NCBI GenBank assembly: GCA_008360955.1
Contig: LUCM01004309.1
Coordinates: forward strand, 104,929 to 168,928
From: Fasciolopsis buskii
Taxonomy: Eukaryota > Platyhelminthes > Trematoda > Plagiorchiida > Fasciolidae
DNA: 64,000 bases
Reading direction: 5' to 3'
Every line of letters begins with the position of its first letter. The stretch's first letter is position 1. The translations under genes were made by a program, and so were the position numbers. Below the pieces are notes generated by a model. It was not told the DNA's origin. It saw nothing but the letters and a program-made list of their open reading frames with translations, and ran no database searches. Positions 12,614-25,115 of the stretch are shown here, piece after piece.

Positions 12614-15600
12614 CCATTTGAGTTTTGTTTATATTTATCAATTGATATAATTAAAGCTGGAAATAGGAGGGAACCAACCCTTCGGTTACCCGCGAATAAC
12701 GTTCCACAGAAGAGTTATTTTAATTTTCCCTTCTAACCTATCACGTGTTGCATCGCTTGATGCTACCTTTTTTCTTTGTTGATTCGCACACAGTTTCCAT
12801 ATCCAATTTCCGATTTACAACAAAAAAGCAAAACTTGAATTTGCTCATATCTACTAGCTCAGTTGTTGATATTGACCACGAACGTTTTCGTCTGCTCCTT
12901 TTTCATGAAATTCGTTCTTTTCGTAAAAACTTCTCGGTGACTTAGTCATTATTCTGAATCACAAGGGATGAAATGGACAAATGCATAAACTATAACCCGT
13001 GGGAGAAAGTACCGCATTAACATCTTGTAGACGGCCGCTGAGATACGTCCAGTTCACTTTTCACAATCGGATTTCTCTGTTTCTGTGACATGTGATAGGC
13101 AAAATATTGTGGTGCCAACGAATCCAATGGCTCATATTTATTATTGTAACCTGCTGAAGCATGCAAACATTCCAGAAGCAATCTCGATTTGACCTTCAAG
13201 TACTTTTCGTGTAAAAACTTCTTTTCCATCCCTCTGTCGGTGAATCCGGAATGCAAATCACGTGTTTGCCGCGAATGGGCAAAAGTTTGAATGCCGATCA
13301 ATGTCGAACCGAGATTTCAAGTGCCAATTGCGACGAAGGGATCAAAATACCGGAGTAAGAATTGGAAAGGCTTCAGGGTATGAATTGAACTAAAAGCAAC
13401 CTGTGCGAACAGCTTCGTCATTTGTATTCTGTCTGCGTGAAAAACCTCCATTCTCGAATGAACAAAACACTGTGGATGACTAAAATCCTTGATTGAAGCG
13501 GACATTTGGACATGAATGCAGTGTTGTAAATTTTTCCAAGCATCCACCCAAAGGTTTATGGACAGGCCACCTTTTAATGAAGCCATGCCATTTCCCAATC
13601 GAGCTGACCACGGAAGCCCATTTGCGCTTGGATGCGCTTGAAATTTTCACTCAACGGCGAGACAGTAAATGACCTCGTTGTTACCGTGGGATTTAATCTT
13701 CGTAGATTGTGTTCAAAAGCGATAAGACGGGTCTAGCTGAAATTGGTCATTAACGATACCAGTCCGAAGGAAAGCACCTAGCCTCGCTACACGGCTGGCC
13801 AGACGGAAGCTGAAATTCCATTGCATTGTATTTTCTTTGCCTTCAAATTTTTATTAGTTTCCGGGATATGTTTCCAAGCCTGTCCACGAGGATCATACTA
13901 GATCGACTGGCACGAAGACTCATCATTCTGAATGACTATTTCCCAATACCGATTCCACCTCATTAATGCCCACTCGAAAAGCAGCTTTCAGTGACAGTTG
14001 ATCGAAGCCCACATTGGACGAATCGACGCGTCAGATGGGGGGGGGCGCGACGATGAAGGCAACAAAGTATGATCGATTACTGTCTAAAGTTTTTGAATTT
14101 AAGTCTTCCTAAAGTACATGAGAACACTAGCTTATTTGTGACCTGGTCTCTCCCATTGCACGCGCCCTCGATGACCGCTTTTCGGTGTACTGCGTCCGGC
14201 ACAAGTACGACGGGGTACGGTTTGGCTGAACTAATAGTACGGAACCGAAAAAAACAGCGGAGTATCTGTTACCTGGTAACTGGTGATAACTGGTGCGTTT
14301 TGACGGGAGCCTATAATACCTTGTAAATCAAATTCTTATCAGTGGGGCAAACTAATAAACAGTTCTTAACGGAGATGGAATGTAAACGGTGGAGAGCAAA
14401 ATCAATCCAAGTATGCCTGAGAATCTTGTCGAATTATTCGACAGTACGATGGAGCTCCGAACGTAAACAACATGTTCTCAAATCAACGGCAGACACAAGA
14501 GGTGAAATCACATCACTTCCTTATCAGTCCCCAGACACTTAATCGTTATTCGCCATTTACTGTTGAAACCGTACCATGTTGTGATAAATTTGAGTGACTA
14601 TTGCAGTGATTATGAAACGGTGGAGTGAAGTTGGAAAACCGTGGATATGAATAGAGAAACAAACAAGTTATCTAATCCCTAAGTTAACTAAAACCGTCCG
14701 ATTAGTGGCAGTTCCCCCGTGCACTTGAAGGTGAGATATCTGAAGGAGTAAGTTCACAAATGGGTGTCGATTTCGGATCGACTTCAGGAGTTTTCCTGAT
14801 TCGCTTTCTACCGCGTTGAGTGCCCGCCGTCAATCTACACTCGGACACACACAACACTGGATGGTCATCGATATTCGTTCTTTGTGTGACCTACGTATTT
14901 GTGACCTTTACTCAGTAACCGTTACGTACTGAGCAGACATGTGGCTTTAAACCTTATTTCCTATTGGTTTAGCCTTGTTTTTCTCGTTCGCTGAATGTGT
15001 ACATCGGAATTCTGTGAATGTGTTCCCTTCATTGCATGTGCTTGCACCAAAAAAGAACACAACACCTCCATTATCGATTTTCGAATCTCTTCCAGCACTG
15101 CATTATCTTGGCTTTCAGATACAGCCGGATTGTCCTCTTTCTACCGTATGACGTAAGTTTAACTGCTACGTGTTTCGTCGTTCAAAATACTTCTGGTCAC
15201 TCGTTTCGATGAAAGTGTATGCGACAAGCTTCTTTCGAGGATAATATTATCCGAGAACTGGTTTTTGTCCATTGGTTGGGATACATGGGAACATGGGAGT
15301 TTTAAAAATTCTTCCATCCGATTGCCTCATCATTCCTAGATTAATAAACCACTGATGTTCTTTAGTGTGCACATTGCATCTTTTACTAATGTTTTTCAGA
15401 ACCGGAGAGCTTACGTGGCCTGGGTGATTTACAATTTCGTATGTCAAAATCGAATTACGATTTAGTAGAAAAAAAAGATTTTTTCCCCGGAATTTGTCAT
15501 TGTTCAGTTTTCCATGTGGATTTAGCTACAAATTGGCGAAAATCTTTCCCTGATTCAACTAAGAGTTGGTTGGTTTTACTGGGAAATTTTACCTTATTGG

Positions 15601-16334
15601 TAAAATGTCTAAATTCACCAAAGATTGTGTCAAAATACAAAACCTTTGAACGATTAAAAAGTGAGCCATTCAAATCGGGAAAGTTATTTTTGTAGGATTA
15701 CTGTACCCAACCGAATAAACGAGCACATGAATTTACGAAATTTGGCTGAAATCTGTATTCGAATTGCCGACTCACTGCTTGCATTCAGGTGCTGAACTGA
15801 GTGCGAATTCGAACGAAACCAGCTCAACCAATTACCGTAAACGGATCGATTCCAACCAGCCGCACGCGACCGGTCAGTCTTTGGTCGACTTCTTACCACA
15901 GTTTCTGTCTTTACTAACTTCCTGTCTGAAATACATGACACCAGTTTGCGAAACTATAATCTGACTATTCAGTGACTGGTTTTTATCAAAGTGAATTTCT
16001 TGATCAGTCTTCCGTCATAGCAGAACACATGCATACACGAATTTTGAATGAAATTTACTTTGACTGGATGGTGACTGATCACTCACTGACATCTTAGACT
16101 TTCTCGGCATAGGTCTTTTTCCTTACAGTGCAGCAAATCGTAGTGGAAAAAAGAACAGCAGCGTTTTTTTGCACAGGGCGTGCACTTAGGCTTCGAGTCA
16201 AGTTAACCCTGAAAACCTGTACAGAAATGATGATTCGCTTTTACGCTTTTCGGTCAAGTCACGTGACTGCATCACTTTCCTGGTAGGTATGCCATTGGGT
16301 TCCAAATTCAAATTTGCATTGGACGCATAAAAAT
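12614..16334. other. No gene recognised; one long near-open stretch
   Basis: A minus-strand frame at 13017-13598 is open for about 190 codons with a single stop but matches nothing I know. The remainder shows no feature. Confidence 0.55.
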
Positions 16335-16700
16335 CAATGCAAGCTCTACTTTACAATCTTAATACTTCTTTTCAACATCTGCTACCCTACTTAATACTAA
16401 TTAATATATTATTGTAGGCGATTTCAATCATGCTTCGACTTTAACATCTACTGTGGTTAAACTGACCCCAACTGAAGGAAACTACCTTACGGAGTTGTCA
16501 GAGGTCATCCTAAGTTATTCCGTCTGCTCTTCACTTTTTTCAGCGAACAGACCAAATCCAAGTTGACTGCCGTAATTTTTTTACACGTTCTTCTTCTATA
16601 GAACTATCTTTTCCTATGTACTAAGATCCCCATCGGTACAAAGGAATTACTGTTACAAATCTTATAGTAATTCACGTGTTAGTTGCATCTCCAGATAAAT
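16335..16700 (+). pseudogene. LINE AP-endonuclease remnant
   Basis: A frame reading MQALLYNLNTSFQHLLP shifts into IIVGDFNHASTLTSTV, then LTELSEVILSYSVC. G-D-F-N is the conserved motif of the apurinic-type endonuclease of Jockey/CR1 LINEs, and the spacing to the following S-Y-S fits. The later part is degenerate (PIGTKELLLQ in place of P-x-G-x-S-D-H). No RT follows, so only a scrap of ORF2 remains. Confidence 0.55.
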
Positions 16701-16959
16701 AAAAGCATGATTTGAACGTACTAAAGCAACATTTGTCACCCAACTTCCGAGTGATATCAGCGGCACGTCAATGTGACATTTATCCGGGGAAGAAAATGAA
16801 CACTTACAACAAGTGCTGCAGAAGCTGACAGTACAAATCGCCTGTGCATTGAGAATGGTTTTGCAAGCTGAACCATAAGCTCAGCGATAAAGATCTCCGA
16901 CGCAGCGATTAACACGAGTCTGTCGAGTCAACGACTTCTGATGCTTGATAAGTTGTTAG

Positions 16960-17105
16960 GAATCAGCATGGTTAGCTTAAAGGATATGGTGTTTGACTCC
17001 AGATCGTTCTTTACTTGTTCATATCCCAGCTAGGACGCAGCGTACTTGCAGTGATGACCCATAAAAATGGGGAAGGAATTGTGTAGTGCCTTCACGGTTT
17101 CCTAT
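16960..17105 (+). repeat. Old diverged SINE-A monomer
   Basis: GTTAGCTTAAAGG, then TTTGACTCCAGATCGTTC, TATCCCAGCTAGGACGCAG and TGTAGTGCCTTCACGGTTTC follow the SINE-A plus monomer in order with many substitutions. The B box is lost. Confidence 0.55.
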
Positions 17106-19559
17106 TGCCGAACTGGACCTCGGTGCTGTGTAATGAATTAGTTAAAAACTGCATTCAATCACCTGCTGCTGCTGCTGAAAAGTCATCTAAATTAATCGGG
17201 AACACAGGTGTAACCAGGTGCGATGTATTTGTTGGAAGGATAACGGTGTGCGAGACAAGTTTGGCTTCAGTCGTTAGTCCACCGGAAAATTAGAACAGAT
17301 AGGGGTGATAGAGGAATGGCAATTATAACGAAGTTGAAAGACCGACCCGTGTTAAAAAAATGCTGCCACAATCAAAATTTCATTCCATGCCCAGACAATG
17401 CGTAAATCTAATCCCCAGTCCCATTTCCCTTTTCCCTGCAATTAGTCCTTGAATCATTAGACGTGTTCCAATTGGCCGATAGATTTTATACTAAACAAGT
17501 AAGCGTGTTTGCCGAGAGGTCATAAAAAACAACGAACTGCTTTCGAACTGAGCGAAAATGGGCGTAAAACGAAATGTGAAAATCTCTTGTATTTCTAACC
17601 CGGTAGCAGTTACAACTTTTCAATGCAAGTCTTCGCATTGATTCGCCTGAACGATCATTCATCCAAATAAAGCGTCGTGAGATATCCGAGAGTCCAGAGA
17701 ACACATCAGATATCACGACCATCTGCGGCAAAAGACCGTAGAGTTTCGGCCCCTTCTACTTGACACCTTTCTTGCAATTCAAAGTCGACATCTGTTAACG
17801 GCATGGCACGGCCAGACAGGTTCACTTTTACTCAGTTCTCGATCGAATTCGTTTAACTTGATTCAATAGTTTCCTATTTTAACTTCAGTCATTTTGATTT
17901 ATCGACTGTGAGAATTCTTGGGGCACATTTTCCTGAACCATAGTCTTATCAACCAAGTGAATAACCTTGGACGTCACAAATTTAGAACCAAAGCAATCTC
18001 ACTTAAAAACGGAGTGAGAAAGAACCAAATTAGAATTAGTATTTGGCACATTGTACCAAGTATCAGTGATGTAAAACTAAACGAACCATATCATGACTAC
18101 AATATGGAAATTAATGAAGCCAGTTGGAAATACGTACGCGACCCACGTCAAAATATTGAAAACATCAATATTTTTCGGTGACATATTTGAATTCACTGTC
18201 ACAGTGGATTTGCATTAAGAGGCAAAATAATCGATTTTTGTGTCTGTTCGGTGTCACACAACTGTTGATTGGCTAATTTAAGTAATTGTGCTTGTCGACT
18301 CGAGTGGCGTGAACAATCTTCGCGATGAACCAAAATACACCAAAGTTGTATAATTCAATTCGAATAACTTCAAAAATTTTGTCATGAATATTTTTTGTTG
18401 ACTTGTTTGGTCTAACGAAATTCTTTTTGACTCACAGTCCCATCGAAATAATTATGGATCGATATTCTAGCCCATTTACACATGTGCATCAAAATATATA
18501 CACATCTGGACACTTCCTTTTCAGTCACTTTGTGTGTCCTGACCATTTCGTTTGAGCAACCCGGATTTGTATGTGATGAAACGGCTCAGTTGCAAGCGAG
18601 ACTCACAGACGGTCGTTCATTCAGAACCATCATGGGATATTGGCACAGTGGCTTACGGAAAGAACAAACATTTGGTTTTTGGTCAACTGAACGTCTAATC
18701 TACGGATACACAACTTGGCAACCGACAATTCAGTTTAACGTTTACCTGTATTTACTCTTAGCCAAAAATGCGCCTTTCATTCGACCACTTCAAAACTCAA
18801 CGGCTATTAGAAAATCGTAACTACAAGGTGTATCTTAATTTTTCGATAGATTTTTGGAATTCAATATAATTTAACTTAAACAGCGTCTATTGGGAATTCA
18901 ACCAAACCTCCCAGTCAGAGCCCATTAGTGAAATGAACCTCTATTTTCTTGAATAGCTCTGAAATTCGTTTATGCCAGAGTTCTTCAAAATTTCCTTATT
19001 CAGGCCTGAAATCGCCTCTAGTTATACCGTAGTTCGAAGTACCAGTCGTTACTTCAAAAGATGATTTTTCGACGCCAAGAAAAAACCCGTGTGCACCGTG
19101 GCTGTACGCTGAGCGTGTCCGTTTATGCCCGTCTTCAACCCGCGTCAGTGCCAGTAACTTTCGAATTTTTCGATTCATCTATTCAACATCCTTCTCATCA
19201 GATGTAATTTACGAAACCCAATTCTGAAACATTGGGCGCCTTTTATCCAATTGAATAGCAAAGATTGAAGACCATTAGTGTGGGAAGTTAATGTTTCGCG
19301 TTACTCGTTTCAACCGCTTACGCGAGCAACCTATGAACTATATAATATTCAGTTATAAACTACAGTGAACGAGCTTACAGGTTAAATTCAGTACAACAAA
19401 CAATTGATGTCATCCCACTATGGGAAACAGTCTGTGTTAATAGCTTTTGTGTACATTAAGCTAGATTACGTAATCGTATTGCGATTGGTTCCTAGAGGGC
19501 TAAAATCTTCCGGTCAGTATTGTGCAAAAAAGGTCTGGAACATGAAATGGGGTCATCGA
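17106..19559. other. No gene recognised
   Basis: No domain motif, repeat family or RNA gene seen. A plus-strand frame of 112 codons at 18482 has no recognisable content. Confidence 0.55.
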
Positions 19560-21420
19560 GTGTTTGGTTGTTATCAGACGCTCCGCAACTGATGACTCCG
19601 GGTCACAATCAGGATACTTAATCACCGTTTTGTGGCGCTGATTTGGCCAACCGCTCGGGAATATGTTCCGATATTTGTTGGGAAAATCCTCGGTTTGTTC
19701 CGGCAATTTAAATGTCATCGCAACTGCAGGTGAACTGGTACATGAGATTTGAGACAGAATGTGACATTCGACTAGATCCACGTTGGTTGAAAAAGGATCC
19801 TCCGGGTGGCTGGCAAGAGCTGGAGTTCTGCGGCTGGGAATGTCCAATTTCTGGATGAACTGAGTTTGTGAAGCGCATCATTCGGAATATGGTCTCCCTC
19901 GAAGGCCAGTCTAATGTGTACGGCTTTCTTCATTGCTTTACAGTTTGGGTCGCTCGTCAGCTTCTGGTGATTCTCGACGTCAATGAATTTTGCTGGGTAA
20001 CCATTGCGAATGAGTGTTGCATGTAGAAAGTTTCCGTCTTCCGAGAGGGCGTCTGGCGTGCAAATACTTCTGGTACGATGATAAAGAGTTTCTACCAAGC
20101 CGAGTTTGCATGCAGTTGGTGTAAAAATTGCGAAATGCAAGTACTGGACACTCTATTGTGACTTTTCTGTTGATGGAGCGTTTTATGGTCTCGTGAGTTT
20201 GATGTCTAAAAAATTAGGATAGCTGTTGCCCTCTTCTTTATATGAAAATGGGTGAACGGAATTAAAGAGTTTCAAAATAATGACAAAATTAGTAAAAATA
20301 AGAATATCGTCAACAAATCGTTTGCATGAAATCAATTTGGAAATGTAATCGTTTAACTTCGCGTCTATCATGGATAAAAACACATCTAGTGTTCAGCGTA
20401 ACGGGCTTCCCACTGCCAGGCCATTGAATTGTTTGTATGCGGTGCCTTCGAAATCAGATGAAACATCATGGGTACATTGCATATTAAGTTCGCGTAAATA
20501 GTCAATGGGGAACGGGAAGTGAAATGTTTGAGCAAGAGGTGAAATCACACGAATAATCGACTGTTTCACGAAGGGGTACATCTGCAAAAATAGAATCAAC
20601 GTCGATGGAAGTGAGTGAAATTTCTTCTAGTATATTTGCAATTTCAATAAGGTCTTTTACACAACGGGGCGTCAAAACTTCTACGAGTGGGATTTAAAAT
20701 TTATGCTAGCCAGCGGGCCAATTTGTGATACGAGTAGTACTGCATGGATAGTATTGGTCTGAACAGAACACGAGGCATATGGATTTGTGGTGACCTTCTC
20801 GTGTAAGGTTTTTCGGCCCCCATTGACTTGAGACGTCTGTACTGGACCTCGGAAGTGCTACTGTGAGACAAAATAATTGTAAATTGTGGGTGATTGAGCA
20901 TTCTGTAAGATGATTGTTGTTTTATGTTATGTCTATTTTGAGCTTAGCCTTACTCACCAATATCTGATTCATTTTGGACTTATGAGTATCTTTGGTCATT
21001 ATAACTACATGAAAACCTTTGTCAGATTTGAGAACTTTCCATCCGGTCAATTACTTTGGTTTCTTTGTTGCCTGATAGTGCTCGGAAGTCAGATAAGACC
21101 GCTGTCACACTGGCATGACCAAGTATGAGTGCGGGATATCCACTAGTTTTGCTCATAACCATCCTTCGTCGTCAGGTGAGGTCAGTGTGGAGTCCTTCAA
21201 CTGATCATACAGGTTTTCGAACTGGCATTTTGTTTGTAGTTTATTCGTCTTCTTCGGCGGAATCTTAAAATGCCAACCCAGACAAAGAACATCCAGTTCA
21301 GGTTGAACAAGGGGATTGTTATTCGAATAGACCTTCACATTGCTAATGAAATGTAATTTAACCACAAGTGGTAATCGTCTGTCGAACACACATACATGCG
21401 CAAAGACACACACACACACA
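19560..21420 (-). pseudogene. Penelope-like element 1: RT and GIY-YIG, decayed
   Basis: Reading the minus strand from 21.4 kb downwards: ELDVLCLGWHFKIP with QFENLYDQLKD (N-terminal region), DKGFHVVIM, then FRPILSMQYYSYHKLARWL, SIDVDSIFADVPL (motif A), YKQFNGLAVGSPL (motif B), RFVDDILIF (motif C), LDIKLTRP, FTPTACKLGLVETLYHR with RNGYPAKFID, IRLAFEGD, and last a GIY-YIG-like domain (YQFTCSCDD, then a stop, then a segment ending ISEHIP). This is the full domain order of a Penelope-like retroelement. Frames shift several times, so it is inactive. The RT catalytic Asp pair is still readable. Family differs from the two plus-strand Penelope copies. Confidence 0.88.
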
Positions 21421-21422
21421 CA
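21404..21422. repeat. Short (CA)n tract
   Basis: Tandem CA at the 5' side of Penelope-like element 1. Confidence 0.85.
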
Positions 21423-21484
21423 AAGATAACTTCTGAACTAGTCAACTGTTATTGAAAACTCAGTTTTATAGGAATAAAAGCTTT

Positions 21485-21565
21485 GAAAACAAGTCACTGG
21501 TTCTTTCCCTGGGTGTTTCAGCCTTCAGAAGGATTGACGTCCGAATTCGATTTATTTGTCAGACA
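21485..21565 (-). repeat. Likely pseudo-LTR of Penelope-like element 1
   Basis: Minus-strand text contains CTTCTGAAGGCTGAAACACC just upstream of the element's ORF. CTGA-(hairpin)-GAAAC is the signature of Penelope pseudo-LTRs. Boundaries are uncertain. Confidence 0.45.
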
Positions 21566-21582
21566 TTCCTGACAAAAAGAGA

Positions 21583-22029
21583 GTTTTCATGAAATAATTC
21601 ACCATGTGATATCACCGCTCAACTCACCATAAAGAAACAATGGAAGCACTGCACAGCTATTTCATCCTTGTTAGGAATCATCAGCAGTGCATATCCACCA
21701 CGCCCGAACTGGGACGCGAACCCGGGACGAACAATTCTGAGTCGAACCTCTTAGCCATTACGCTACGGATAGATGCAACATCATGTGGTGAAGTTCAACA
21801 AACTGTTCAGAACCTGCCCGGTAGCCTAATGGCTAGGGCGTTCGACTCAGAATTGTTCGTCCCGAGTTCGCGTTCCAGTTCGGGCGCGGTGGATATGCAC
21901 TGCTGATGATTCCTAACAAGCTGAATGAAACAGCTGTACAGTGCTTCCGTGGTTTCTTTATGTTGAGCTGAGCGATGATATCACACGGTGAATTATTTCA
22001 TGAAATCATTCAATCTCCTACTACTAACA
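21583..22029. repeat. Head-to-head tRNA-SINE dimer (SINE-A), complete copy
   Basis: Two monomers of about 200 bp in opposite orientation, heads inward, separated by about 36 bp of unique spacer (from about 21780). The right monomer (plus) has an A-box-like TAGCCTAATGGCTAGG at 21822 and a B-box-like GAGTTCGCGTTCC at 21864. The left monomer carries the same two boxes on the minus strand (B-box complement at 21713). Each monomer then runs through GGTGGATATGCACTGCTGA, a CAGTGCTTCC segment and GATGATATCAC to a tail with TTTCATGAAA. The arms are roughly 90 percent identical and can fold into a long hairpin. Pol III transcription would go outward from the centre; this is inferred from box orientation. 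Confidence 0.8.
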
Positions 22030-24733
22030 TGTAAAAGGAGAGTTGCATGAGAATGCTCTATTGCTTCTTAATTTCCAGATTGCTGCAGGAATCTTGGCCA
22101 AAATGAGCACCTGGTTTCAACTGAAAATCCGTGTGTATTGAGCGAGTCTGACACTGGCTATTCATAATAGAGACCAAGGTTGGCGTAGGCTGACGGTGGG
22201 GATCTCGTATGCCGGCAGTTACTATATCAAATCCAAAAATAGTTTACTAGTAGAAGTGGAGCAGAAAACAAGTGGATCCAGTCAGCGGATGAAGACGATT
22301 TGATTAGTGAGTTCCCGCTTTCATGAAGTCGCCCGGAAAGCCAAATTTTATGTGGAATAGAAAATCCACTTACGCGTCCGGAACTCGACGCCACGGGCCG
22401 GAATGGAACAGGTGACTTTCCGCGTGTCCTGCTGCGCTGACCGCATCGGTTGAAAAGTAGCTGACGTGGGTAATCTAACGGTTGAAACAAGGTTAGTTGC
22501 TACATGTTATTCGAATAGTGATTTGTATGGCTCCGAATGCCCACTTATGCAATATGCGTTCAAGTGTCATGTCCACAGTAATTTCTTGCTGAAGCATCTA
22601 TCCGACAAGCCGAAGGTCACCGGCTCGATTCCAGCCAATAACATCGATCTTCGGGTTCACGGAGCGTATGGGAATTTTTATTTCCAAATAACCATGACTT
22701 TTAAACTAGTTTTGATAATGTTTACCAGGGGCCTCTAATGAAGTATATGCTACCCCACGGAAGCCGGTATTGTGTAGACAGATTTTCTTGGGGCAAACAG
22801 AATTCATTTCAGCAACCAGTTATGACCATCCTTCGGTAGGTTGGCCCACGAGTGATGTAGAGAGCATTTGGTCATCAGCACCATCCATTCTTTCCTAGAT
22901 AAACTGAGGAGTCCGAAAATCAAATCGTATCAACGATTTGAGCCGTGATACAATAAGGCTGATATTTCCCATCGGCTGCATTTCGACTCAACGATTCCAA
23001 TCACTTGTTGATAGCTATCCCTTGTTAAAGTAATCTCCCATCTCGATTTCATATCTCGACGCGTTCGCTGTTTGTAGCGCAGTTCGACCCACCGGGATGT
23101 CACAATCTCCAGTTCAGACAACAATCCGGTCACTTGGTTCGCCTGATGAGCGAATTTTGAGGGAACGATACTGTAGTTGGTTTTGCTCCCGACTCTAGTA
23201 GCTGTTGTATTGATTACCAGTGCTTGCGCGACGCTGAACCGTGGCAGACAAACTGCGATCAATAAGCAGGCGTGATTTGAAGACAAAGGTGCGAATGTGC
23301 AAGAAAAAGGTCAACCAATCAGGATGGGCGGTCCGGATTGGATAAAAAACGTCATGAACTGAATCACGTGAAATGCATCGAATAAGATAGACCAATCAAA
23401 AAGTGACCCGGGCAATCGATGAAATGATGCAGGCACACTGAACCAATAATTCAAGCAAAGCAGCCCATAAATGTGATGCGGGTGCTTAATAAACGAGTAT
23501 TTGTTTGCCGGTGGACTCTGATTGTTCTTAGCTAGGTTATTGGGAACGGGCGATAGCAACCTAGAGGCAGGATCGGGCTACTGAAGAGTGGTAGTCGGTT
23601 CGGAGAAACGACGACAGTGGACACAGCTAGCCAAGTGGGTTTAGTTCCTCTTAAATCCTGATCAATGAAAACTAACTAGCTCACACTCACTTCATAGTCA
23701 ACTACCTATTCGGGTAACCTTTCATATTGGTTGGTGTGGAAGACAAACTTCATCGATTGGGAACAAACTGTTGTCGCCTTACTTCGTTCTTTGATGGCAC
23801 AAAATGGTCATTATTTTTGGAAAACCAGTTGCCATCAATGATGTATTACTAAGTAAGAACAAAACTATTGGCCTAAGGGTTCGAGCCCTTAAAACCTGAG
23901 GCAAACTCCGCAACGGATATTACTTTACCTTTCCTGGTCACTATTTATTTCGAATAGTAGTTTGTTGGTTTCCATTTGGCAGATTGTTATTCAAATATTG
24001 TTCAAAGTGACCTTCTAAAGACAAATTACTTTCATGTGTTATGCGTCTGAAGGAGTTCAATTACAAAGGGTATGATCTCAAGGTCCCGACTCCAAACCTT
24101 GCTTGGTGAAGGCGGTTGTGAGAGTATAACGCCCGGTTCGCACGGTACGTTGCGGTAATAGTTCATGGCCTCTTGAATCCACATACGCCAACCACTCAAA
24201 ACTTTCACTACTGAGAATCAAACAGACCCAATTAAGGGTTCCAAGTGCTTTGCTGATCCGTGCCAACAAGGTTTTCTGTGAACGGTTTCGTGGTTAAATG
24301 CATTCTTCTGTGATTCATGTCAATCAGATAAGAAGGCTCAGTCAGTTACCCGCAAATCATTTGCTGCATTTTGAGCTTTTCTCACAGAAGTTCTGCTGGC
24401 ACTTGAAACAGCTGTATCATCAGATGCACGGGACAGGGACTCACGCAAGATGATGAATACTTGGATGTCTGCGAGGTGTATCACCATGCTTAGTCTAAAG
24501 AATAGGGATATGGAAGTGATAACGTTGATTTCATGTCACTGTGCATCGAGGTTAAACGCCACGGACCATCTTATGCCGCTTACCCCGGGAAAAGTCACAG
24601 TCAATTTGTTGGAGCAAATGAATAATGAACTCGTGTGCACCGGAATGGAAGGGACTTGTCGATGCATCGAAGCGTCGATACGCCATGTGTTAGGTTCACT
24701 GAAAGCATTCGAGCGTTAAAACGGCGCGTCTGT

Positions 24734-24734
24734 C

Positions 24735-24771
<37 letters not shown>

Positions 24772-24773
24772 TT
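24734..24773. repeat. (TA)n microsatellite
   Basis: TA repeat with one CA interruption. Confidence 0.95.
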
Positions 24774-25011
24774 ATCAACGAATCACAGTTGTGATTCTTC
24801 CGTGGACTCTTCGACGAAGAGCTTCCATGCACACTCCTGTTGCTACAGATTCGATTCTGGTGACAAATATCAATCAATTCGGAGTGTAAAAGTATGTGGA
24901 TGTTTGGACAAGAGAGCATCGGGTACGCATGCCTGACGAGCGACAATAACCGCGAAACCGGTCGTGTGCTCCCTGGCTAATTTTGTTTACGCATCCAGAT
25001 ACTACTTCCTG

Positions 25012-25013
<2 letters not shown>

Positions 25014-25042
<29 letters not shown>
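25014..25042. repeat. (TA)n microsatellite
   Basis: TA repeat directly followed by a possible Penelope end. Confidence 0.95.
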
Positions 25043-25046
<4 letters not shown>

Positions 25047-25115
25047 AGGCGTACACTGAGTTAATACGTTTATCGTGACGTTTCGATCCAAAGTAGGACT
25101 TGTTCTCAAACGTGA
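25043..25115 (-). repeat. Possible Penelope pseudo-LTR of another family
   Basis: Follows directly on a (TA)n tract. The minus strand reads TTGAGAACAAGTCCTACTTT and then GGATCGAAACGTC: a GTCC/GGAT hairpin followed by GAAAC, which resembles Penelope termini. No coding sequence is attached. Confidence 0.3.

Noticed and set aside
23865..23905. GGGTTCGAGCCC, a B-box-like sequence.
   Set aside because: It is a short palindrome without an A box or tRNA fold.
24933..24957. CTGACGA, GCG/CGC hairpin, GAAA: a perfect-looking hammerhead core.
   Set aside because: No partner strands for stems I and III could be found in either topology within the flanking 80 bp, so the motif is probably chance.
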